This document shows positions 1 to 5,105 of a stretch of DNA of 10,193 nt, one piece after another. This DNA comes from Brevundimonas sp. (GTDB taxonomy: Bacteria; Pseudomonadota; Alphaproteobacteria; Caulobacterales; Caulobacteraceae): positions 1-10,193 of the forward strand of contig JAAXIW010000263.1 of NCBI GenBank assembly GCA_012270135.1, read 5' to 3'. The first letter of the stretch is position 1, and every line of letters begins with the position of its first letter. The notes beneath the pieces were generated by a model. The model was not told the origin of the DNA and did no database searches. It worked only from the letters and a program-made list of their open reading frames with translations. Both the position numbers and the translations under genes were made by a program.

Positions 1-150
1 CTGCTGGCCGTCATGGATCACAGTATCGAGGAAGGCATGACGCCGGCCTCGTTCCGGCAGGCGTGGGTGGTCTGCAATACGGTGGAAGAAGCGATCGCGG
101 CCGTGGCGGCCGCCGACGATGTGCCTCACTTGCAACATGATCAGCGATAA
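1..150 (+). CDS. 3' end of a probable LOG-family (TIGR00730) Rossmann-fold protein, partial
   Basis: The last 49 codons of a gene that starts outside the window, ending in TAA at 148-150. The visible tail has a helix with the LLAVMDHSIEEG pattern, then a hydrophobic strand (AWVVCNT) and an EEAIAAV helix. This resembles the C-terminus of LOG/TIGR00730 proteins, which are lysine decarboxylase-like folds that release free cytokinin-type bases or cleave nucleotide 5'-monophosphates. The diagnostic PGGxGTxxE motif would lie upstream and cannot be seen, so the family call rests on a short tail and is tentative. The frame itself is well supported by its strong G/C third positions. No clear terminator follows before the next gene. 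Confidence 0.5.
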   Translation: MLAVMDHSIEEGMTPASFRQAWVVCNTVEEAIAAVAAADDVPHLQHDQR

Positions 151-194
151 GTAATCACTGGTCAGTCAGGCAGCGTCTCTTTTGGAAACGCGGC

Positions 195-222
195 TTGACA
201 GTTGTGTTTGAAAACGGACATT
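195..222 (+). promoter_or_regulatory. possible sigma-70-type promoter of the small secreted protein gene
   Basis: A perfect TTGACA hexamer at 195-200 is followed after 16 bases by GACATT (217-222), a weak -10. It lies about 48 bases before the ATG at 270. The -35 is convincing and the -10 is not. It is the best promoter candidate in the 119-base gap after the upstream gene. Confidence 0.35.
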
Positions 223-269
223 GGCCCGGTCGGGCGCATCGCCGCCCCCGCCACTTCGGAGACCTCCCC

Positions 270-560
270 ATGCGTGCTCTGCTTATCGCCGCGACCCTGC
301 TCGTGGCCGCTCCGGCCCTCGCCGACGCCCCCGTCTCGCGCGCGGTCCTCGCCGACGCCTCGAGGGCGCCCGCCGAGCGCACCATCATCGACGGCGCCGC
401 CTGGCGCTGCGAAGGCGCGACCTGCACCGCCAGCGGCGGCGCCAATCAGCCGGCCTCGCGCGCCTGCCGCCGCGTCGTGGCCCGCTTCGGCGCCGTGACC
501 GCCTTCACCTACAAGGGCGTCGAACTGACGGCCGACCAACTGGCCGCCTGCAACGCCTGA
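270..560 (+). CDS. small secreted four-cysteine protein of unknown function
   Basis: A 96-residue protein. The start at ATG 270 is chosen because GGAGA (258-262) sits 7 bases upstream and because the protein then begins with a clean signal peptide (MRALLIAATLLVAAPALA, probable cleavage after A18). A longer frame back to a TTG at 195 would start inside the -35 hexamer and bury the signal. The mature part is about 78 residues with four cysteines (C47, C52, C66, C94), consistent with two disulfides in the periplasm. The pattern WRCEGATC...ACRRVVARFGAVTAFTYKGVELTADQLAACNA resembles small conserved secreted proteins I remember from Caulobacterales and sphingomonads, whose function is not known to me. 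It appears monocistronic and ends just before a strong terminator. Confidence 0.8.
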   Translation: MRALLIAATLLVAAPALADAPVSRAVLADASRAPAERTIIDGAAWRCEGATCTASGGANQPASRACRRVVARFGAVTAFTYKGVELTADQLAACNA

Positions 561-588
561 TCGGCGGACGGCCATCGACCAAAGACAA

Positions 589-620
589 GGGCCGCCCTTT
601 CCGAAGGGCGGCCCTTTTTT
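589..620 (+). terminator. intrinsic terminator after the secreted protein gene
   Basis: A perfect 11-bp GC-rich stem (589-599 pairing with 604-614), a 4-base loop (TCCG) and a run of six T (615-620). On the plus strand this is a textbook Rho-independent terminator 28 bases after the stop codon. It lies between convergent genes. Read from the minus strand the hairpin is the same but is followed only by TTGTCTTT, so it may also slow transcripts coming from gltX, less efficiently. Confidence 0.93.
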
Positions 621-634
621 GCGTCCGCGATGGA

Positions 635-1969
635 TCAGGCGGTCTCACCGCTCAACCGTTTCACGATCCGATCCCGGCCGATCAGAGGCACGAGGCTGGC
701 CATGTCAGGGCCGTGGGCCTGACCGGTCAGGATGTGGCGCAGCGGCATGAAGAGGGCCTTGCCCTTGGCCCCGGTCTTCTCCTTGACCGCGTTGGTCCAG
801 ACCGACCAGGCGTCGGCGTCGAGCCTCGCCGGCAGAACCTCCAGGGCCGCCGCCGCGAAGGCCGGATCCTCGACCACAGGAGTCACCGGACCGCTGATTA
901 TCCGTTCCAGATCAACGACGTCAGCGAATTTCTGAAGGTTCGGACGCAGGGTGTTCCATGCCGCTTCGCCCATGTCCGAACCCATGGCGGCGAGCCGCGG
1001 CTGCGCCGTCGCATAGTCCATCGCGTGCAGGGCCTGGGCGTTCAGGCGGTCGAGATCGGCGGTGTCGTAACGCGCCGGCGAACGGCCCATCTTGGAGAAG
1101 GAGAAGCTCTCGCCCAGGGCCTCGACCGACGGCGCGACCTCGAGCGGGTCTGAGGTGCCGATGCGGCCGAGGTGGCTGGTGATGGCGATCGGCTCGTAGC
1201 CCTGGTCGCGCATCTCGGCGATCGACAGCGAGCCGAGCCGCTTGGACAGGGCCTGGCCGTCGGCGCCGACCAGCAGGGGCATGTGGGCGAAGGCCGGGAC
1301 CGGACCGCCCAGCGCCTCGAAGATCTCGATCTGGGCCCCGGTGTTGGTGACGTGATCCTCGCCGCGAATGACGTGTGTGATCGCCATGTCGATGTCGTCG
1401 ACGACCGACGGCAGGGTGTAGAGGAACAGGCCGTCCTCGCGGATCAGCACCGGGTCGGACATGGAGGCGGTGTCGACCTCGGCGTGGCCGCGCGACAGGT
1501 CCTCCCAGGCGACCCGTTTGCCGTCCAGCTTGAAGCGCCAGTGCGGACGGCGGCCCTCGGCCTCATAAGCGGCCCTGTCGGCGTCGGTCAGCTGCAGGGC
1601 GGCGCGATCGTAGACGGGCGGCAGGCCGCGCGACAGCTGGACCTTGCGGCGGCGGTCCAGTTCGTCGGCGGTCTCATAGCAGGGATATAGCCGGCCGGAC
1701 GCCTTCAGGCGGGCGGCGGCCTCCTCGTATCGGTCGAACCGCTTCGACTGGTTGTGGCGTTCGTCCCAGACCAGGCCGAGCCAGGCGAGGTCGTCCTCGA
1801 TGCCCTGTTCGAACTCGGGCGTGGAGCGGGCCAGATCAGTGTCGTCGATGCGCAGCACGAAGGCGCCGCCCTGCCCTTTCGCGAACATCCAGTTCACCAG
1901 GGCGGTGCGCACATTGCCTACGTGCAGTTTCCCCGTCGGCGACGGGGCGAAGCGGACCTTGACGGACAT
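635..1969 (-). CDS. gltX: glutamate--tRNA ligase (class I aminoacyl-tRNA synthetase)
   Basis: A 444-residue cytoplasmic enzyme that activates glutamate with ATP and loads it onto tRNA(Glu). Many alphaproteobacteria also use such an enzyme on tRNA(Gln) before amidation by GatCAB. The N-terminus VRFAPSPTGKLHVGN carries the HIGH-type motif as HVGN (16-19). The RGEDH motif is at 202-206 and the KMSKS-type loop is LSKR (241-244). The C-terminal anticodon-binding domain is present. At 444 residues it is at the short end for bacterial GluRS (commonly 440-500), and the zinc-binding cysteine set of the E. coli enzyme is not present (one Cys, YPCYE, near residue 97). The start at ATG 1969 is preceded by AAGG at 7 bases. 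It lies 72 bases downstream of dksA on the same strand and may be cotranscribed with it. Alphaproteobacteria often have two gltX copies, and I cannot tell which one this is. Confidence 0.96.
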   Translation of the reverse strand: MSVKVRFAPSPTGKLHVGNVRTALVNWMFAKGQGGAFVLRIDDTDLARSTPEFEQGIEDDLAWLGLVWDERHNQSKRFDRYEEAAARLKASGRLYPCYETADELDRRRKVQLSRGLPPVYDRAALQLTDADRAAYEAEGRRPHWRFKLDGKRVAWEDLSRGHAEVDTASMSDPVLIREDGLFLYTLPSVVDDIDMAITHVIRGEDHVTNTGAQIEIFEALGGPVPAFAHMPLLVGADGQALSKRLGSLSIAEMRDQGYEPIAITSHLGRIGTSDPLEVAPSVEALGESFSFSKMGRSPARYDTADLDRLNAQALHAMDYATAQPRLAAMGSDMGEAAWNTLRPNLQKFADVVDLERIISGPVTPVVEDPAFAAAALEVLPARLDADAWSVWTNAVKEKTGAKGKALFMPLRHILTGQAHGPDMASLVPLIGRDRIVKRLSGETA

Positions 1970-2041
1970 CGGGTGACCTTGAAACGGGAGGCGCGACAGG
2001 TCGCCTTCCCGCCCGTCGAAGTCAAGGCGCTGCGGCGTTCC

Positions 2042-2470
2042 TCAGTCGTCGCGGTGGACGCGTTCGCGGCGCTCGTGCCGCTCCTGGGCCTCGACCGAGA
2101 GGGTCGCGGTGGGGCGTGCCTCGAGCCGGCCGAGGCTGATCGGCTCGCCGGTTTCCTCGCAATAGCCGTAGGAGCCGTCCTCGATGCGCCGCAACGCTTC
2201 GTCGATCTTGGAGATCAGCTTGCGCTGACGGTCGCGGGTGCGCAGCTCCAGGGCGCGGTCGGATTCCGACGACGCCCGGTCGACGAGGTCCGGATGGTTT
2301 TCCGTCTCCGCCTTCAGATTGACCACGGTCCCCTTGGACTCCCGAAGGATCTCGTCCTTCCAGCCCATGAGCTTGGCCTTGAAGTAGGCCAGCTGCCGCT
2401 CACTCATGAACGGCTCGTCCTCGGTTGGCCGATAACCATTCGGCTCGATCGCAGACGCCAATGCGTTCAT
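2042..2470 (-). CDS. dksA: DksA-type RNA polymerase-binding transcription factor, single-Cys zinc site
   Basis: A 142-residue regulator that enters the RNA polymerase secondary channel and, with ppGpp, controls rRNA and amino-acid promoters. In Caulobacter this gene neighbours the flagellar cluster. The coiled-coil tip motif DxxDxA is present (DLVDRA, 61-66), followed by ALELRTRDRQRKLISKIDEAL, very close to the E. coli helix. The C-terminal zinc finger is degenerate: E. coli has C-C-C-C, but here the four positions read C104, T107, S125, A128, so a classical zinc site cannot form. The fold is expected to be kept, as in other zinc-poor DksA proteins of alphaproteobacteria. The start at 2470 is chosen because 34 further upstream codons would run through a recognisable promoter and palindrome. 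GAGAG lies 10 bases before the ATG. gltX follows after 72 bases. Confidence 0.93.
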   Translation of the reverse strand: MNALASAIEPNGYRPTEDEPFMSERQLAYFKAKLMGWKDEILRESKGTVVNLKAETENHPDLVDRASSESDRALELRTRDRQRKLISKIDEALRRIEDGSYGYCEETGEPISLGRLEARPTATLSVEAQERHERRERVHRDD

Positions 2471-2514
2471 CGCACTCACGCTCTCAACAGCGCCCCCCTG
2501 TGGCGCAGTGCATG

Positions 2515-2543
2515 CGTATAGGGATGGCGAAGAGTCGCGGCAA
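2515..2543 (-). promoter_or_regulatory. predicted sigma-70-type promoter of dksA
   Basis: Read on the minus strand, TTGCCG (2543-2538) is followed by exactly 17 bases and then TATACG (2520-2515). Each hexamer matches its consensus at four of six positions. The expected transcription start near 2508 would leave a leader of about 38 bases before the dksA ATG at 2470, which supports that start codon. Confidence 0.55.
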
Positions 2544-2545
2544 CA

Positions 2546-2561
2546 ACGCTCGCGCGAGCGT
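2546..2561. repeat. perfect 16-bp palindrome upstream of the dksA promoter
   Basis: ACGCTCGC followed by its exact complement GCGAGCGT, with no spacer. The edge lies 3 bases from the predicted -35 hexamer of dksA, a usual position for an activator or repressor site. The heptamer AGCGTGA, which overlaps the right half, recurs at 2591-2597 on the plus strand and at 2476-2482 and 2626-2632 on the minus strand. The palindrome could instead act as a short RNA hairpin after fliX, but no T-run follows it. No regulator is recognised. Confidence 0.6.
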
Positions 2562-2653
2562 GACCGGCTCATGACCCCGTTCTACCTCCGAGCGTGACAT
2601 TTCTTCATCACCCGGCGCTCGTCGATCACGCTTTTGCGAAAGATTTCACCGGC

Positions 2654-3079
2654 TTATGCTGCGGCGCGGCGAAGATCGGCCTTGGCAAGCTCCACCGCCG
2701 CCCGCAGGTCGATCTGGTTGAGCAGGCTGTTCAGGCCCGGATCGGCGTCGACGGGGCGATCTTCGCGCAGGCCGCGTCCAAGGCGCTCCAGCGCGGCCTC
2801 GCCAGCCTCGCCGGCCAGCAGGGCAAGCTTGAGTTCCTCCAACCGGTCGAGCAGGCCGCTGCCGCGCCGGATGGCGCGGCGTCGCTTCTCGGTGACATCC
2901 TCGACTCCCTGCAGGGCCATGAGGGCCGAGACGCCCGGCACGCCCGAGACGCCGGCGGCGGCCGCCGCCGCGCCGGCCGGGGCCGCGGGGCCGGATGACG
3001 GCACCGAGAAACCGCCGGTCTGCCTGGCGGGACGTGCGCCGGCGGAGGCGGACGGTCCGGATGGGCCGGTGACCTTCAT
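2654..3079 (-). CDS. fliX: flagellar assembly regulator FliX
   Basis: A 141-residue protein matching Caulobacter FliX as I remember it. It has a low-complexity Gly/Pro/Ala N-terminal region, a core SGVPGVSALMALQGVED, an arginine-rich RRRAIRRGSGLLDRLEELKLALLAG segment and the tail RAAVELAKADLRRAA. In Caulobacter FliX binds the sigma-54 activator FlbD and couples completion of the early basal body to late flagellar gene expression. The start at ATG 3079 is chosen because GGAG lies 8 bases upstream and MKVTGP aligns with the known N-terminus. An in-frame start 10 codons earlier has no such site. The gene is transcribed divergently from flgI, with 183 bases between start codons. The Ala-rich stretch near residues 33-44 looks like a flexible linker. 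Confidence 0.93.
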   Translation of the reverse strand: MKVTGPSGPSASAGARPARQTGGFSVPSSGPAAPAGAAAAAAGVSGVPGVSALMALQGVEDVTEKRRRAIRRGSGLLDRLEELKLALLAGEAGEAALERLGRGLREDRPVDADPGLNSLLNQIDLRAAVELAKADLRRAAA

Positions 3080-3121
3080 GGATAGCGACTCCAGAACATG
3101 CCCGACCATCGTCGGCGCCGG

Positions 3122-3137
3122 GTCACCGTTTGGTTAA
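3122..3137 (-). promoter_or_regulatory. possible CtrA box upstream of fliX
   Basis: On the minus strand the sequence reads TTAAC, six bases, then GTGAC. This matches TTAAC-N6-TTAAC at 8 of 10 fixed positions, with one perfect half. It lies 43-58 bases before the fliX start codon, where class II flagellar promoters of Caulobacter place CtrA over the -35 region. Flagellar CtrA boxes are often imperfect in one half, but a single perfect half-site is also expected by chance. Confidence 0.4.
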
Positions 3138-3142
3138 CGCCC

Positions 3143-3157
3143 CGGCATTTTCTGCCG
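3143..3157. promoter_or_regulatory. inverted repeat resembling a FlbD (ftr) enhancer site
   Basis: CGGCA, five bases (TTTTC), then TGCCG: a perfect 5-bp inverted repeat with a T-rich centre and GC-rich flank (CCCCGGCA). Its centre is about 87 bases upstream of the start predicted from the sigma-54 promoter, a normal enhancer distance for a bacterial enhancer-binding protein. The arrangement resembles the ftr elements bound by FlbD in Caulobacter flagellar promoters. This is judged by memory of the pattern and not by alignment. Confidence 0.5.
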
Positions 3158-3209
3158 CATGCCCAGGGTCCGTCGCGCTCGCTCCATCTGTTTTTGCTGA
3201 ACTTTTCCA

Positions 3210-3226
3210 TTGGCACAGCACTGGCA
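3210..3226 (+). promoter_or_regulatory. sigma-54 (RpoN) promoter of the flgI operon
   Basis: TTGGCAC (3210-3216), AGCAC, TGGCA (3222-3226). The invariant GG (3212-3213) and GC (3224-3225) are separated by exactly 10 bases, as required, and all of TTGGCAC matches the -24 consensus. The -12 element has one departure (TGGCA for TTGCA). The predicted start near 3237 leaves a leader of about 26 bases before the flgI ATG. P-ring genes of Caulobacter belong to the sigma-54-dependent class. Confidence 0.82.
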
Positions 3227-3262
3227 CCGCAGCGGGCACAACAGTTCGCGGACACCGTACCG

Positions 3263-4366
3263 ATGCAAAAACTGCTCGCCTCCCTCCTGACCGCCGCCGC
3301 TCTGGCGGGATTCGCGGAGCCCGCCGCGGCCCAGTCGCGGATCAAGGACATCGCCGCCATCGAGGGTGTCCGCACCAATCAGCTGGTCGGCTACGGCCTG
3401 GTGGTTGGATTGAACGGCACCGGCGACTCGCTGCGCAACTGCCCCTTCACCCGCCAGTCGCTGGAAGGCATGACCGAACGGCTGGGCGTCAACATCCGCG
3501 GGTCCAACGCCAACTCCAAGAACATGGCGGCGATCATGGTGACCGCCGAGCTGCCGCCGTTCGCCACGCCGGGCTCGCGGATCGACGTCAGCGTGTCGTC
3601 GATGTGCGACGCCAAGAGCCTGCTGGGCGGGACGCTGCTGGTGACCAGCCTTCAGGGCGCCGACGGCGAGGTCTATGCGGTGGCGCAGGGCTCGATTCAG
3701 ACCGGCGCCGTCTCGGCCTCGGGGGGCTCGGGTTCCTCGGTGACCCGCGGCGTGCCGACCGCCGGCCGCATCGCCTCGGGGGCCACGGTCGAGCGGGAGA
3801 CCGGTTTCCACCTGGCCAATATGAACGAGGTGCGGCTGACGCTGCGCAATCCGGACTTCACCACGGCCCAGCGTGTCGCCGCCGCCATCAACCAAGTCTA
3901 TCCGAACGCCGCCCTGGCCGAGAACGGCACCGTCATCGCCCTGCGCGCGCCAGGCCAGATGGGCATGGCCGGTTTCATCAGTCTGGTGGAGAATCTGCCG
4001 GTCACGGTCGACTCTCCCGCCAAGGTGATCATCGACGAGGTCAACGGCGTCATCGTCATGGGTGACGCGGTGCGGGTCTCCACGGTGGCCATCGCCCAGG
4101 GCAACCTGACCGTCTCGATCCAGGAGACGCCCTATGTCAGCCAGCCGCAACCGTTCAGCCGCGGCGAGACCGTGGTCGTTCCGGACTCCGACGTCTCGGT
4201 GGAGGAAGAGCTGGGCCGACAGATGCGCATCGTCGGCGGCGGAGAGTCCCGGACAGACCTCGTCAACGGACTGAACGCCCTCGGCGTCAGCCCGCGCGGC
4301 ATGCTCAGCATCCTGCAGGCCATCAAGGCGGCGGGCGCGCTGCAGGCCGACATCGAGGTGATGTGA
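3263..4366 (+). CDS. flgI: flagellar P-ring protein FlgI
   Basis: A 367-residue periplasmic protein that assembles into the P-ring around the flagellar rod in the peptidoglycan layer. ATG 3263 gives a Sec signal peptide (MQKLLASLLTAAALAGFAEPAAA, cleavage before Q24). The mature start SRIKDIAAIEGVRTNQLVGYGLVVGLNGTGDS is the highly conserved FlgI N-terminus. The conserved blocks PFTRQSLEGM, ELPPFATPGSRIDV, DAKSLLGGTLL and the C-terminal GVSPRGMLSILQAIKAAGAL are all present, and the length is normal. An open frame continues upstream to 3098, but it would cross the sigma-54 promoter. There are exactly two cysteines, C60 and C115, which could form a periplasmic disulfide. The ribosome binding site is weak (GCGGAC, 3248-3253). 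The gene heads an operon with the FlgJ-like gene and flbY. Confidence 0.97.
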   Translation: MQKLLASLLTAAALAGFAEPAAAQSRIKDIAAIEGVRTNQLVGYGLVVGLNGTGDSLRNCPFTRQSLEGMTERLGVNIRGSNANSKNMAAIMVTAELPPFATPGSRIDVSVSSMCDAKSLLGGTLLVTSLQGADGEVYAVAQGSIQTGAVSASGGSGSSVTRGVPTAGRIASGATVERETGFHLANMNEVRLTLRNPDFTTAQRVAAAINQVYPNAALAENGTVIALRAPGQMGMAGFISLVENLPVTVDSPAKVIIDEVNGVIVMGDAVRVSTVAIAQGNLTVSIQETPYVSQPQPFSRGETVVVPDSDVSVEEELGRQMRIVGGGESRTDLVNGLNALGVSPRGMLSILQAIKAAGALQADIEVM

Positions 4367-4368
4367 GC

Positions 4369-4665
4369 ATGACCGATCTGGCCGTCTCCCCTTCCCTGCT
4401 CCAGCCGACGCCGGCCGCGCCCGTCGCCACCGCCCGGATGCGCGAGACCGCGCAGGCGTTCGAGGCGTCCTTCCTCGCCCAGATGCTGAAGCCGATGTTC
4501 GAGGGTCTCTCGACCGAGGGCCCGTTTGGCGGCGGCGAGGCCGAGGGCACCTGGCGGGGATTCATGATCGACGCCATGGCCAAACAGACCGTCAAGGCCG
4601 GGGGCATCGGCCTCGCCGATCAGGTCGTCGCCCAGATGTTGAAGATGCAGGAGCAGGACCAGTGA
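4369..4665 (+). CDS. FlgJ-like rod-binding protein (CheL type)
   Basis: A 98-residue protein matching the N-terminal rod-binding domain of FlgJ: ETAQAFEASFLAQMLKPMFEGL near 27-48, then GGGEAEGTWRGFMIDAMAKQTVKAGGIGLADQVVAQML to the end. The muramidase domain of enterobacterial FlgJ is absent, as is usual in alphaproteobacteria, where such proteins are often annotated CheL. It probably helps cap or assemble the rod and works with a separate peptidoglycan hydrolase. ATG 4369 is preferred because GAGGTG (4355-4360) lies 8 bases upstream. A GTG at 4363 overlapping the flgI stop would be only 2 bases from that site. It sits 2 bases after flgI and overlaps flbY by 4 bases, so translation is likely coupled. 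Confidence 0.9.
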   Translation: MTDLAVSPSLLQPTPAAPVATARMRETAQAFEASFLAQMLKPMFEGLSTEGPFGGGEAEGTWRGFMIDAMAKQTVKAGGIGLADQVVAQMLKMQEQDQ

Positions 4666-5105
4666 CCGGAACCGCCGAACTCAACGCCACCGCCCGCGTC
4701 CGCCAGCTGATCGACCTGACCGAGCGGCTGACCGCCAGTCTGGGGGTCGAGGCGAAGGCCTTCGAGGCGCACCGTCCGCAGGACGCCGCCGCCAGCCTCG
4801 CCGGGACCCAGGATCTGGCCAACGCCTACCGCCGGGAGTCGGCCCAGGTGAAGGCCCATCCGGCCGTGCTGGCCGCCGCCCCGGCGAGCGAGCGAAAGGC
4901 CCTGATCAAGGCGACCGAGGCGTTCGAGGCGGTTCTCAGCCGCCATTCGCGCGCCATCGAGGCGGCGCGGATTATCTCGGAAGGCCTCGTCAAGACCATC
5001 GCCGCCGAGGTCGCTTCACAGCGCGGCACGCCCTCAGCCTACGGCGCCAGCGGCCGGGCCAACGCCGGCGACGGCCGCGCCGTGGCGTTCAACCGGACGG
5101 CCTGA
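4662..5105 (+). CDS. flbY: flagellar protein FlbY (FlgN-like)
   Basis: A 147-residue, mostly helical soluble protein without signal peptide or membrane segment. The N-terminal half (RVRQLIDLTERLTASLGVEAKAFEAHRPQDAA) resembles FlgN-type export chaperones, with long amphipathic helices to about residue 120 and then a Gly/Ala/Ser-rich tail. In Caulobacterales a gene in this position after flgI and cheL is called flbY. I assign it from position and fold, so the exact role is inferred: possibly chaperone or basal-body assembly. The start is GTG 4662 in a GTGA overlap with the preceding stop, with AGGAG (4649-4653) 8 bases upstream. The 3' end overlaps the end of the convergent ABC-F gene by 17 bases. 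Confidence 0.82.
   Translation: MTGTAELNATARVRQLIDLTERLTASLGVEAKAFEAHRPQDAAASLAGTQDLANAYRRESAQVKAHPAVLAAAPASERKALIKATEAFEAVLSRHSRAIEAARIISEGLVKTIAAEVASQRGTPSAYGASGRANAGDGRAVAFNRTA

Noticed and set aside
221..1153. A 310-codon plus-strand frame running across the secreted gene, the terminator and the 3' part of gltX
   Set aside because: It passes through a strong intrinsic terminator and two well-supported genes and has an Arg/Pro-rich shadow composition.
2471..2572. A 34-codon upstream extension of dksA
   Set aside because: It covers the predicted promoter and palindrome, and its residues do not resemble DksA.
3087..3091. GANTC (CcrM) methylation site at the fliX ribosome binding site as a cell-cycle switch
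   Set aside because: One five-base site is expected often by chance, and no other evidence ties methylation to this promoter.
3098..3262. A 55-codon upstream extension of flgI
   Set aside because: It would run through the ftr-like repeat and sigma-54 promoter and place the signal peptide inside the protein.
3134..4150. A 338-codon minus-strand frame antisense to flgI
   Set aside because: Its composition (His, Asp, Arg, Gly rich) is typical of a shadow frame, and flgI on the other strand is fully conserved.
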